From: Catellatospora methionotrophica
GTDB taxonomy: Bacteria > Actinomycetota > Actinomycetes > Mycobacteriales > Micromonosporaceae
Reading direction: 5' to 3'
Assembly (NCBI RefSeq): GCF_011297335.1
Contig: NZ_JAAOTJ010000039.1
Location: 1 to 32,524 of the forward strand
DNA: 32,524 bases
The notes beneath the pieces were generated by a model. It had not been told where the DNA came from. It did no database searches and saw only the letters and a list, made by a program, of their open reading frames with translations. Below, one piece after another: positions 22,475 to 29,967 of this stretch (within the stretch, counting starts at the first letter, position 1; the number at the start of each line of letters is the position of its first letter). Both the position numbers and the translations under genes were made by a program.

Positions 22475-24172
22475 GTGACCTCGTCAACGCAGAAAAGGTT
22501 CCGCAGGCTCAGCGCCGTCGTGTCCGGCCTGTGCACTGTGGCGGTCGTGGCAGGCGCGTGCGGCACGGCGCCCGACAATCGGGGCACGCTGCCGATGCAG
22601 GATCCGGCCGACCTCTCGGCCAAGGTCGCGGCGATCGTGAAGAGGATGTCCGACGCGGACCTCGCCGGCCAGGTGCTGATGCCGTTCGCGTACGGCCGCT
22701 CGGCCACCGACGTGTCGCCCGGCACCGCCGCGGGCAACAAGGCACTGGCCGGGGTGGACACCCCCGCGCAGATGGTCGAGAAGTACAAGCTCGGCGGCAT
22801 CATCCTGATCGGCTTCGGCGGCAACGACCCGACCGCGGCCAACCAGCCGGTCAACAACGTGCAGTCGCCGGAGCAGGTGCGGGCGCTGACCGGCGGCCTG
22901 CAGGCCGCCGCGTCCAGGCTGCCCGCCGACGTGCCGCTGCTGATCGGCATGGACCAGGAGTTCGGTGTGGTCACCCGGCTCACCACCGGCATGACACCGC
23001 TGCCCAGCGCGATGGCGTTCGGCGCGGCCGCCGACCCGAAGCTGACCGAGGTCGCCTGGCGGGCGGCGGGCCTGGAGCTGTCGGCGGTGGGCGTGAACGT
23101 GAACTTCGCGCCGGTCGCTGACGTGCTCGGCCCGGCGGGCAGCACGGTGATCGGCTCGCGGTCGTACGGGTCGGACCCGCGCGCGGCCGGTGAGCAGGTC
23201 GTCGCAGCGATCAACGGGATGCGGGCGGGCGGCGTGGCCGCGACGCTCAAGCACTTCCCCGGCCACGGCCACACCGCCGCGGACAGCCACACCGAACTGC
23301 CGGTGGTGAACCAGTCCCGGCAGCTGCTCGACACCGACGACCTGGCCACCTTCAAAGCCGGTATCAAGGCCGGCGCCCCGCTGATCATGTCCGGGCACCT
23401 CGACGTGCAGGCGATCGACCCGGGTGTGGCGGCGACCTTCTCCAAGAAGGTGCTGACCGACCTGCTCCGCAACGAGCTGGGCTTCCAGGGCGTCGTGGTG
23501 TCCGATGGCATGAACATGGCCCCGGCGATGAAGGTCCCACCGGGCGAGGCGGCCGTGAAGGCGCTGCTGGCCGGGAACGACCTGATCCTCATGCCGCCGA
23601 ACGTGGCCCAGGCGCACGCGGGCATCGTCGACGCGGTGAAGGCGGGCACCCTGCCGCGTGCGCGGCTGGCCGAGGCCGCCGGGCGCATCCTGGCCCTGAA
23701 GCTCGGCTTCGGCAAGGCCGCCGCCCCCGCGCTGTCCACCGTCGGCACCCACCAGGCCGACGTCGCCCCGCTCGCCGCCGCCGCGGTCACCGTGCTGCGC
23801 GGTGCCTGCGGCAAGCCGCTGGTCACCGGCCCGGTCCGGGTGACCGCGTCGACCGGGCGGGAGAAGGCCCGCAACCGGCTGACCGAGGCGCTGAAGAAGA
23901 ACGGGGCCACGGTCGTCGAGACCGGCGGCAGCGTGGTGCATCTCGTCGGCTACGGCGACGCCGCCGACGACCTGAGCGCGGCCGCGGCGGTCACCGTCCA
24001 CATGGACGTGCCCACGCTGCTGGCCAAGTCGACCTCGAAGGTGCTGGTCGCGACGTACTCGTCCAGCGACTTCTCGATGGACGGCCTGGCCGCGGTGCTG
24101 ACCGGCAAGGCCAAGCCGACCGGCCGCTCGCCGGTCGAGGTCGCGGGCCTGCCCCGGACCACCTGCGCCTGA
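22475..24172 (+). CDS. GH3 family lipoprotein, beta-N-acetylhexosaminidase-like (NagZ type)
   Basis: 565 aa. A basic start (KRFRR), a hydrophobic run and the lipobox VAGAC (C29) mark a lipoprotein held on the outer face of the membrane. The GH3 barrel shows IGMDQEFG, KHFPGHGHTAADSHTELP at residues 259 onward (catalytic His loop of NagZ-type enzymes) and VSDGMNM with the likely nucleophile D344. A C-terminal alpha/beta domain from about 420 ends the protein. It probably removes GlcNAc-type residues from muropeptides or other glycans. GTG 22475 is chosen from the leaderless promoter and the lipoprotein signal. Confidence 0.92.
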   Translation: MTSSTQKRFRRLSAVVSGLCTVAVVAGACGTAPDNRGTLPMQDPADLSAKVAAIVKRMSDADLAGQVLMPFAYGRSATDVSPGTAAGNKALAGVDTPAQMVEKYKLGGIILIGFGGNDPTAANQPVNNVQSPEQVRALTGGLQAAASRLPADVPLLIGMDQEFGVVTRLTTGMTPLPSAMAFGAAADPKLTEVAWRAAGLELSAVGVNVNFAPVADVLGPAGSTVIGSRSYGSDPRAAGEQVVAAINGMRAGGVAATLKHFPGHGHTAADSHTELPVVNQSRQLLDTDDLATFKAGIKAGAPLIMSGHLDVQAIDPGVAATFSKKVLTDLLRNELGFQGVVVSDGMNMAPAMKVPPGEAAVKALLAGNDLILMPPNVAQAHAGIVDAVKAGTLPRARLAEAAGRILALKLGFGKAAAPALSTVGTHQADVAPLAAAAVTVLRGACGKPLVTGPVRVTASTGREKARNRLTEALKKNGATVVETGGSVVHLVGYGDAADDLSAAAAVTVHMDVPTLLAKSTSKVLVATYSSSDFSMDGLAAVLTGKAKPTGRSPVEVAGLPRTTCA

Positions 24173-24179
24173 CGACACC

Positions 24180-24219
24180 GAACGCCCGCTGCGTGCCCCC
24201 GTGGCCACAGCGGGCGTTC
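24180..24219. terminator. Hairpin terminator between convergent genes
   Basis: Perfect 12-bp arms GAACGCCCGCTG (24180-24191) and its complement (24208-24219) with a 16-nt loop. It starts 7 nt after the GH3 stop and 26 nt from the end of the ECF42 gene. Confidence 0.75.
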
Positions 24220-24244
24220 ACGTTCCGCCCCCGCCGCGCCGCTT

Positions 24245-25474
24245 CTAGAGTTCGTCGGCGCGGTCGAGCAGGGCACGCCGTTCGGCGTCGCCGGGTACGC
24301 GGTCGGCGGCCTCGCGGAACAGCCGCGCGGCGCGCACCCGGTCGCCCGACCGCGCGGTGAGGTCGGCCTCGGCGGCGATCACCAGCGGGTAGTCGTCGAG
24401 TGCGCCGCCCGCGCGGGCACGTGCCAGCAGGTCCAGCCCGGCGGCCGGGCCGTGCGCGTATCCGTGCGCGACAGCCCGGTTCAGCTCGATCACAGGGCTC
24501 GGCTGCTGCTCGGCCAGGCGGTCGTAGCAGTCCGCGACCCGCGTCCAGTCGGTGTCCGCGATAGACGGGGCCGTGGCGTGACAGGCCGCGATTTGCGCCT
24601 GAAGCGCGTACACGCCGGACCCGCTCACCCCGGGCACGCTGGACAGGATGCCGGTGGCTTCGGCGATCGCGGTGTGGTCCCAGCGGGAGCGGTCCTGCCG
24701 GTCCAGCGGGACCAGGCCGCCCGTGGCGTCACGACGGGCGTCGCGGCGCGAGTGCTGGAGCAGGAACAGCGCGAGCAGGGCGCGGGCCTCAGGCTGGTCG
24801 GGCATGAGGCGGGCGAGCAGGCGGGACAGCCGGATCGCCTCGTCGGCGAAGGCAGGTTCGCCGTCGGCGTTGTAGCCGTGCGTGAACAGCAGGTACAGCA
24901 CGGCGAGCACGCCGGGCAGGCGCTCGGTCAGGGCCGGGCCGGTCGGTACGCGATACGGGATGCGGGCTTCGGTGATTTTGGTTTTCGCCCTGGTCAGCCG
25001 CCGGGTCATGGTGGATTCGCTGACCAGGAACGCCTGCGCGATGTCGGCGGTCGCGACCGCGCAGATGGTGCGCAGGGTCAGCGCGACGCGGGCCTCCAGC
25101 GGCAGCGCGGGGTGGCAGCAGGTGAAGATCAGGCGTAGCCGGTCGTCCACGATCTCCTCCTGGCGCTCCGGTGCGGCGGTGGCGGCGGTCAGCGCGAGCA
25201 CGGCGACGTCGCGCAGCTTGCGGCGTTCGACGGTGCCGCGCCGGAGCACGTCGAGGGCGCGGTTGCGGGCCACGGTCATCAGCCAGCCGCCGGGGTTGTC
25301 CGGCACGCCGTCGGTCGGCCAGCGGTCCAGCGCCAGGGCCAGGGCCTCCTGGGCGCTGTCCTCGGCGAGCGTCCAGTCGCCGGTGATCCGGATCAGGGCG
25401 GCCACGATGCGCTGGTACGCGTCGGTCGCCGCGGCCGCGGCGGCCTGCGCCGCCGCGGCCCGTACGTCGGTCAA
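24245..25474 (-). CDS. ECF42-group RNA polymerase sigma factor with C-terminal TPR extension
   Basis: 409 aa. Sigma region 2 is at about 10-80 (DAYQRIVAALIRITGDWTLAEDSAQEALALAL), region 4 at about 115-165 (ADIAQAFLVSESTMTRRLTRAKTKI). A long helical extension follows (LTERLPGVLAVLYLLFTHGYNADGE, then TPR-like repeats with QAQIAACHATAPS and AAGLDLLARARAGG). This DUF6596/TPR tail replaces an anti-sigma factor in ECF42. The TTG start at 25474 overlaps the stop of the DGPF gene (TTGA), so the pair is coupled, as is typical of the group. A longer open frame to 25573 lies inside the DGPF gene and is rejected. Confidence 0.92.
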   Translation of the reverse strand: MTDVRAAAAQAAAAAATDAYQRIVAALIRITGDWTLAEDSAQEALALALDRWPTDGVPDNPGGWLMTVARNRALDVLRRGTVERRKLRDVAVLALTAATAAPERQEEIVDDRLRLIFTCCHPALPLEARVALTLRTICAVATADIAQAFLVSESTMTRRLTRAKTKITEARIPYRVPTGPALTERLPGVLAVLYLLFTHGYNADGEPAFADEAIRLSRLLARLMPDQPEARALLALFLLQHSRRDARRDATGGLVPLDRQDRSRWDHTAIAEATGILSSVPGVSGSGVYALQAQIAACHATAPSIADTDWTRVADCYDRLAEQQPSPVIELNRAVAHGYAHGPAAGLDLLARARAGGALDDYPLVIAAEADLTARSGDRVRAARLFREAADRVPGDAERRALLDRADEL

Positions 25475-25809
25475 GACTTGTCCCAGTCGGCCTGCGGCCG
25501 GATCTCGATGCGGCCGCCCCGCGCCATCGGGTGCGCCCGCGCGACCTCGATCGCCTCGTCCAGGTCGGCGCACTCCAGCAGGTCGAAGCCGACGATCAGC
25601 TCCTTGGTCTCGGCGAACGGGCCGTCGGAGACCAGGGTCTGGCCGTTACGTACGCGTACCGTCGTCGCCGTCGACTTGGGCCCGAGGCCCATGCCGCGCA
25701 GCCGCTGCCCGCTGGCGTCGTGCTTGTCGACCCACGCGTCGATGTCGGGCTCGGGTGCGGGGTCGGTGTCCGGCTCGGTGTCGGTGCACACGAACATCAG
25801 GTACTTCAT
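25471..25809 (-). CDS. DGPF-motif (YCII-related) protein, ECF42 partner
   Basis: 112 aa, ferredoxin-like YCII fold. MKYLMFVCTD start, VSDGPFAETKELIVGF with the DGPF motif at 62-65, then a helix (DLDEAIEVARAHP) and a final strand (IEIRPQ). DGPF proteins are encoded beside ECF42 sigma factors and are members of their regulons (family knowledge); their biochemical role is unclear. ATG 25807-25809 follows AAGGAGA. The longer open frame to 25908 starts inside a palindrome. Confidence 0.93.
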   Translation of the reverse strand: MKYLMFVCTDTEPDTDPAPEPDIDAWVDKHDASGQRLRGMGLGPKSTATTVRVRNGQTLVSDGPFAETKELIVGFDLLECADLDEAIEVARAHPMARGGRIEIRPQADWDKS

Positions 25810-25839
25810 CGTTGCTCTCCTTGTTCGAGGTTCACCCCA

Positions 25840-25868
25840 GTGACGAACAGCCCCCCGCCTACCGGACA
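25840..25868 (-). promoter_or_regulatory. Candidate ECF42-dependent promoter
   Basis: On the minus strand TGTCCG (25863-25868), 17-nt spacer, CGTCAC (25840-25845), about 30 nt before the DGPF start codon. ECF42 promoters have been described with TGTCGA-like -35 and CG(A/T)C-like -10 elements, so this fits self-activation. Confidence 0.5.
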
Positions 25869-25890
25869 GCTCCCACAAAGATTTTTCGAA

Positions 25891-25936
25891 GGAAGGGCAC
25901 CTTCCCATCGCTTCGCGTAGGGGAAGGTGCCCTTCC
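25891..25936. repeat. Family-2 palindrome, copy 3
   Basis: Perfect 16-bp arms (GGAAGGGCACCTTCCC at 25891-25906, complement at 25921-25936), loop ATCGCTTCGCGTAG, followed by TAAC. It lies between two leftward genes. The inner pairs are CC/GG where other copies have TT/AA. Confidence 0.9.
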
Positions 25937-25963
25937 TAACATCTCACGATGGGTTTCCGCAGG

Positions 25964-26494
25964 TCAGAAGGTGAAGCCGCCGGGGCGGTCGTTGCGGTCG
26001 GCGATCAGCCCGGCCAGTGTCGCCACGGCGATCTCCGCGGGCGTACGCGACCCGATGTTCAACCCGATCGGCCGGTGCACCCGCGCCACCGCCGCCTCGT
26101 CCAACCCGCGCTCGCGCAGCGCCGCCACGTGCGGGGCGGTGTGCCGGGGGCTGCCCATCACGCCGATCCAGCGGGCTCGGGTCTGCAGGGCCGCGTCCAG
26201 GAGCGCGCCGAGTTCGGGCCGGTCGTGGTCGGTGACCACGACGTCGGCGTGGCCGTCGGCGAACGACGGGTCGACGCTGCTGGCCAGCGCCAGGTGCTCG
26301 GGCCGGGGCACGTCCTCGATCCGGTGCAGGTCCGGTTCGACCAGCACGGTGCGGTAGCCGAGGTCGTGCCCGAAGTGCAGCAGGTGCACCGCGACCGGCG
26401 ACGCGAACACCGCGACCAGGGTGCGTACGCCGGGCTGCGCGGGAAGTTCGCCGTGGGCCTGCGCGCAGGCGGGATCCGTGTGCTGATGTGCCAC
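25964..26494 (-). CDS. XdhC-family Rossmann-domain protein
   Basis: 176 aa. It corresponds to the C-terminal XdhC Rossmann domain only: LVAVFASPVAVHLLHFGHDLGYRTVLVEPD, then VVTDHD, WIGVMGSPRH and the signature HRPIGLNIGSRTPAEIAVATLAGLIADR. The N-terminal XdhC/CoxI domain is absent. Full-length XdhC proteins help insert molybdenum cofactor into xanthine or CO dehydrogenases. No molybdoenzyme gene is in the window, so this single-domain form may work elsewhere. ATG at 26492-26494 has no strong ribosome site. Confidence 0.88.
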   Translation of the reverse strand: MAHQHTDPACAQAHGELPAQPGVRTLVAVFASPVAVHLLHFGHDLGYRTVLVEPDLHRIEDVPRPEHLALASSVDPSFADGHADVVVTDHDRPELGALLDAALQTRARWIGVMGSPRHTAPHVAALRERGLDEAAVARVHRPIGLNIGSRTPAEIAVATLAGLIADRNDRPGGFTF

Positions 26495-26548
26495 TCGCCC
26501 AGCCTAGTACCGTGGCGTCGGATTCCGGGACGGCAGCGGGGAGGCGCA

Positions 26549-27094
26549 GTGGCGGTGATCGTGGTGACGGGCATTCAGGCCGCGGGCAAGTCGACGGTGG
26601 CGCAGGGGCTGGCCGAGCGGCTGGAGCGCTCGGTGCACGTGCGCGGCGACCTGTTCCGGCGGATGGTCGTCAACGGCCGGGTGGAGATGGGTCCAGCTGA
26701 CCCGCCCGCCGAGGCGCTGCGCCAGCTGCGGCTGCGGTACGCGCTGGCGGCGACGGTCGCCGACGGGTACGCCGAGGCCGGGTTCGACGTCGTGCTCCAG
26801 GACATCGTGCTGGGCGAGGACCTGACCGCGATGCTGGCGGCGATCAAGCACCGGCCGCTGTACGCGGTGGTGCTCGCGCCGCGGGCCGAGGTGGTGCAGG
26901 CCCGCGACGAGGAGCGGCGCGCCCGGCGCGGCAAGGTGGCCTACAAGCCCGGTGACGAGGGCGTCACCGACCTGGACCGCTACCTGCGCGAACACACCCC
27001 GCGCACGGGCCTGTGGCTGGACACCTCCGACCAGACACCCGCCCAGACGGTCGACGAGATCCTCGCCCGGGTATGGACGGAAGGCCTCGTCTGA
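26549..27094 (+). CDS. Small P-loop kinase (AAA/zeta-toxin/CPT-like)
   Basis: 181 aa. Walker A GIQAAGKST at 8-16, then a DLFRR acceptor-type segment (GDLFRRMVV, about 35-43), VVLQDIVLG as Walker B-like strand, and a lid with ERRARRGK. This pattern is shared by chloramphenicol-phosphotransferase-like and gluconate/shikimate-type kinases, all transferring phosphate to small molecules. It has no partner antitoxin nearby. GTG 26549 follows GGGGAGG. Substrate unknown. Confidence 0.85.
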   Translation: MAVIVVTGIQAAGKSTVAQGLAERLERSVHVRGDLFRRMVVNGRVEMGPADPPAEALRQLRLRYALAATVADGYAEAGFDVVLQDIVLGEDLTAMLAAIKHRPLYAVVLAPRAEVVQARDEERRARRGKVAYKPGDEGVTDLDRYLREHTPRTGLWLDTSDQTPAQTVDEILARVWTEGLV

Positions 27095-27138
27095 CAGCGG
27101 CCCCGCCTACCGTCTGCGCCGCCTGCCCGGCCGAGCCG

Positions 27139-27174
27139 CCGTCCGCGACCGCGCGACCGTCTGCGACCGCGCGG
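27139..27174 (+). repeat. Tandem 18-bp near-repeat
   Basis: CCGTCCGCGACCGCGCGA is followed at once by a copy matching 16 of 18 bases (27157-27174). It is downstream of the kinase gene and upstream of the inverted repeat at 27181. Confidence 0.6.
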
Positions 27175-27180
27175 GCGGTC

Positions 27181-27261
27181 CAAGATCGCCCGGCTTGCCG
27201 GGCACCTGTGCGTATCTTGAGCGCGTTTTCGCCCACCTGCCTGGCAAGTCGAGCGATCTTG
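27181..27261. repeat. Long imperfect inverted repeat (CAAGATCGC type)
   Basis: Arms of 24 bp (27181-27204 and 27238-27261) match at 21 positions when one is reversed; they start CAAGATCGC and end in GCGATCTTG. A 33-nt centre separates them. It differs from both palindrome families and resembles the CAAGATCG-type intergenic elements I recall from Micromonosporaceae. It may terminate the kinase transcript. Confidence 0.6.
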
Positions 27262-27285
27262 CTGCGCGCGCGAGCGTGCCACGTG

Positions 27286-27333
27286 GGGAAGGGCACCTTC
27301 TTATACGCGCAGCGATAAGAAGGTGCCCTTCCC
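27286..27333. repeat. Family-2 palindrome, copy 4
   Basis: Perfect 19-bp arms (27286-27304, 27315-27333) around the loop ACGCGCAGCG. It is the most extended copy. It sits between convergent genes, 9 nt from the end of the synthase-acyltransferase gene, so it probably terminates transcription. Confidence 0.92.
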
Positions 27334-27341
27334 TCGGCCTG

Positions 27342-29747
27342 TCAGGGGACGGGGGCGGTGGCGCGGATGGTGCGGGCGGTGATGGTGGACATGACCATCG
27401 TCTGGTCGAGGTCGGGGGTCGGGGCGATGACGGCGACGACCTCGGGGTGGTGGCGCCCGACGCGGGGTCGGACGCGACGGCGGCGGCGGGGCAGGTCCTC
27501 GACCCAGCCGAGCAGCCAGCACGCCCCGGCGACGAAGACGCAGGACAGCGCGAGTTTGATCGCGATGAGCAGGGGTTCGTTGTCCAACGCCCAGATCCTT
27601 GCCTTCTCGAGGATGAAGATCGTCGTCAGCACCGCTAGCTGGTGCCACAGGAACATGGTCAGCGAACGGCTGCTGATCCACTCGACCAGGCGGCGGAACC
27701 GCTTGCGGGCCGCCAACCAGGCCAGCTCCGGGTCCCAGTGCAGCAGCGGCACGATGAACGCGGCGCAATACAACACCTGCCCGACCGGGCTGGCCTGCAG
27801 CAGGCCGCCGTCCGGCGGGAAGAAGTGCAGCCAGCTCAGCGCCCCGCCGACCATGACGGCGGACAGGGCCAGCACCACCTTGCGGTTGGCGCGCTGGAGC
27901 CGCCCGGTGGCGTGCCAGTAGCCGAGCACCCAGCACGGCGCGTAGATGCCGAGCATCTGGGTGACGTCGGCCAGCCACGAGCTGAACCCGATGAGCGGCG
28001 ACACGGCCAGCAGGGTCAGCGGCGCGAGGGCGGTCAGCAGCGGGCGGCGGCGGTAGCAGGCCCATAGCAGCGGGGCGAGCAGCGTCAGCCACAGGTAGGT
28101 GCGGATGTACCAGAGCACGCCCGTGATCGGCACGGCCCAGTCGTTGCCCGGCGGGTCCGACAGCGGGAACACCCAGGCCAGCACCGCGGTCTCGTTGAAC
28201 GGCCGGGCGTCGGTGCTGTCCCAGCCCATCACCCACATCAGCGGTACGAGCACCAGCCCCGCCGCCCACACCGCGGGCATGACCCGGCGGAACCGGCTCC
28301 ACACCGCGATCTCGGCCCGGTCCTTGGCCTTCATCATGGACCGCGCCATCAGCGACCCGGCCAGCGCGAACATGACGCCCATCGACGGCAGCGCGAAGCC
28401 GAGCCAGACGAACCCGGTGGCGTGGAACGCGATGACGCGGGCCATCGCCAGTGCGCGCAGCAGGTCGAGGAAGAACGACCGGCCCTGGGCGGGCGAGGGC
28501 ACCGGCTCGGCGGGTTTGGCGGTGGCGGCCTCCTTGGCCTCGTTACGGGTCTGCCACGACTTGTGGCGCAGGTTCGCCAGCCCGGCGAGCACGGCGGGGC
28601 CGACCACGACCAGCTGGAACACGTACAGCGCCGGGGTCAGCAGCAGCCACGTGGTGAGCCGTTCCCCTATCGGTACGCCCCGGCGGTCGAACAGGTAGAC
28701 GGTGGTCTGCGCGTACAGGAACGCCACCCACAGCCCGACGCCGACCCACGGCACGCGCCACTGCGCGAAGGGGAACACCATCAGCGCGCCCATGATGAAG
28801 ATCGGCGCCAGGCACATCAGCGCGAAGTCGAACGTACGCAGCCAGAACGACCACCCGGTCAGGTAGCGGATGTCCAGCGCGGTGACCCGGTAGTAGTCCC
28901 GTGCCCAGCGGATGCGCTGCCGGAACAGGTCGGGGGCGTTGTCCGGCACGGCGGTGTGCACGATCGCGTCGGCGACCGCGGCGGTGGTGCCGCGCCGCTG
29001 CGCGAAGTGGGTCAGGTGCCGGTCGTCGGCGACGCCGCGGCGCAGGTACTCGGTGAGGTTGTCCATGACCACCGCCGAGCGCCACACGGCCAGCGCGCCG
29101 GAGGCGGTGAAGATGTCGCCGGTCGCCGACAGCCCGTCCCGGATCACCAGGCAGCTGTGCAGGTAGTGCAGGTCGGTGACCTTGGTGATCAGGTTCTCGG
29201 CGCGGTTCATGGCGTACACCACGCCGGTCACGCCCTGGATCTTCGGGTCGGCGAAGCGGCGCAGGCAGCGCTCCACCGCGTGCCGGTCGACCACGGAGTC
29301 GCTGTCCACGGTGACCACGAAGTCGAACTCGGCCAGCTCGGCGACCAGCGCGGTGGCCTGGGCGTGGTGCTTGCCGCCGTTCTCGCGCTGGTGCCAGACC
29401 ACCCGGGCGTGCTGGAACGGCGGCAGTTCGGCGGCCGAACCGTCGTCGACGACGTGGATGACGTCGGGCACCACCGTCCCGTTGAGCAGGCTGCGCACGG
29501 TGTCGTGCAGCATCTCCGGGTCCTCGTTGTACGCCGGGACCACCGCGATGATCCGCCCCTCGGGCAGCGGCAGGTCCCGGTGGCGGCGCAGCAGCCCGGC
29601 GAGCAGGATGCCCAGCGAGTACAGCAGCACGACCAGCGACAGCACGCGCTCGGCGGAGTCGACGCCGACGAACTCGACGTACGCCACCGTGACGGCGACG
29701 CAGACCAGCGCGGCGACCAGCCGCGCCCAGCGGTTGTCAGATCGCAT
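27342..29747 (-). CDS. Fusion of a processive GT2 polysaccharide synthase with an acyltransferase-3 domain
   Basis: 801 aa membrane protein. Two membrane segments at 9-52 lead into a GT2 domain like hyaluronan/chitin synthases: VVPAYNED (69-76), VDDGS (100-104), DSD (148-150), DDR (241-243) and QRIRW (277-281), the marks of a processive synthase. Several membrane segments follow (about 300-395). A polar linker (about 400-423) joins an acyltransferase-3 domain of roughly ten segments, with the R431-x10-H442 motif that marks the acetyl-transfer site. The basic cytoplasmic tail ends at 801. It would polymerise a glycan and acylate it in one protein. The start ATG overlaps the end of the small LPVTG gene by 11 nt. 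Substrate sugar unknown. Confidence 0.92.
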   Translation of the reverse strand: MRSDNRWARLVAALVCVAVTVAYVEFVGVDSAERVLSLVVLLYSLGILLAGLLRRHRDLPLPEGRIIAVVPAYNEDPEMLHDTVRSLLNGTVVPDVIHVVDDGSAAELPPFQHARVVWHQRENGGKHHAQATALVAELAEFDFVVTVDSDSVVDRHAVERCLRRFADPKIQGVTGVVYAMNRAENLITKVTDLHYLHSCLVIRDGLSATGDIFTASGALAVWRSAVVMDNLTEYLRRGVADDRHLTHFAQRRGTTAAVADAIVHTAVPDNAPDLFRQRIRWARDYYRVTALDIRYLTGWSFWLRTFDFALMCLAPIFIMGALMVFPFAQWRVPWVGVGLWVAFLYAQTTVYLFDRRGVPIGERLTTWLLLTPALYVFQLVVVGPAVLAGLANLRHKSWQTRNEAKEAATAKPAEPVPSPAQGRSFFLDLLRALAMARVIAFHATGFVWLGFALPSMGVMFALAGSLMARSMMKAKDRAEIAVWSRFRRVMPAVWAAGLVLVPLMWVMGWDSTDARPFNETAVLAWVFPLSDPPGNDWAVPITGVLWYIRTYLWLTLLAPLLWACYRRRPLLTALAPLTLLAVSPLIGFSSWLADVTQMLGIYAPCWVLGYWHATGRLQRANRKVVLALSAVMVGGALSWLHFFPPDGGLLQASPVGQVLYCAAFIVPLLHWDPELAWLAARKRFRRLVEWISSRSLTMFLWHQLAVLTTIFILEKARIWALDNEPLLIAIKLALSCVFVAGACWLLGWVEDLPRRRRRVRPRVGRHHPEVVAVIAPTPDLDQTMVMSTITARTIRATAPVP

Positions 29748-29967
29748 CGGAACGCCGCCCGTCCTCGGGTCGGATGGCGCGGTGCCGCCCGCGCGGGCGC
29801 GGGATGCGGCCGGCGAACCGCTCCTGCCGCCCGGACATGCGCAGCAGCACGATGCCGACCACCACGGCGGTCAGCGCCGCCGCGATGACTTTGAGGACCA
29901 CCCCAGGGGCGAGCAGCATGCTCACTCCCGTGACGGGCAGGATGTGCTGGCTTGAGCCGAAGGCCAT
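29737..29967 (-). CDS. 76-aa LPVTG sorting-signal protein coupled to the synthase gene
   Basis: The protein begins MAFGSSQHI, then LPVTG at 10-14, a hydrophobic helix to about 42, and a strongly basic tail (RMSGRQERFAGRIPRPRGRHR). LPxTG, helix and positive tail is the exact order of a sortase sorting signal, but almost no mature protein precedes it and there is no signal peptide. The charge pattern predicts the N-terminus outside. ATG 29965-29967 follows GGGGAG at 6-nt spacing, and the stop lies 11 nt inside the synthase gene. A longer open frame to 30099 has no ribosome site. Whether a sortase acts on it is unknown; none is in the window. Confidence 0.75.
   Translation of the reverse strand: MAFGSSQHILPVTGVSMLLAPGVVLKVIAAALTAVVVGIVLLRMSGRQERFAGRIPRPRGRHRAIRPEDGRRSDAI

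Noticed and set aside
26549..27094. Toxin-antitoxin system (zeta-like kinase)
   Set aside because: The P-loop kinase has no adjacent small antitoxin gene; the neighbour is a divergent XdhC-like gene.
68..27333. Dispersed palindromes as remnants of a CRISPR array
   Set aside because: Copies are kilobases apart, each is a self-contained hairpin, there are no spacers of equal length and no cas genes.
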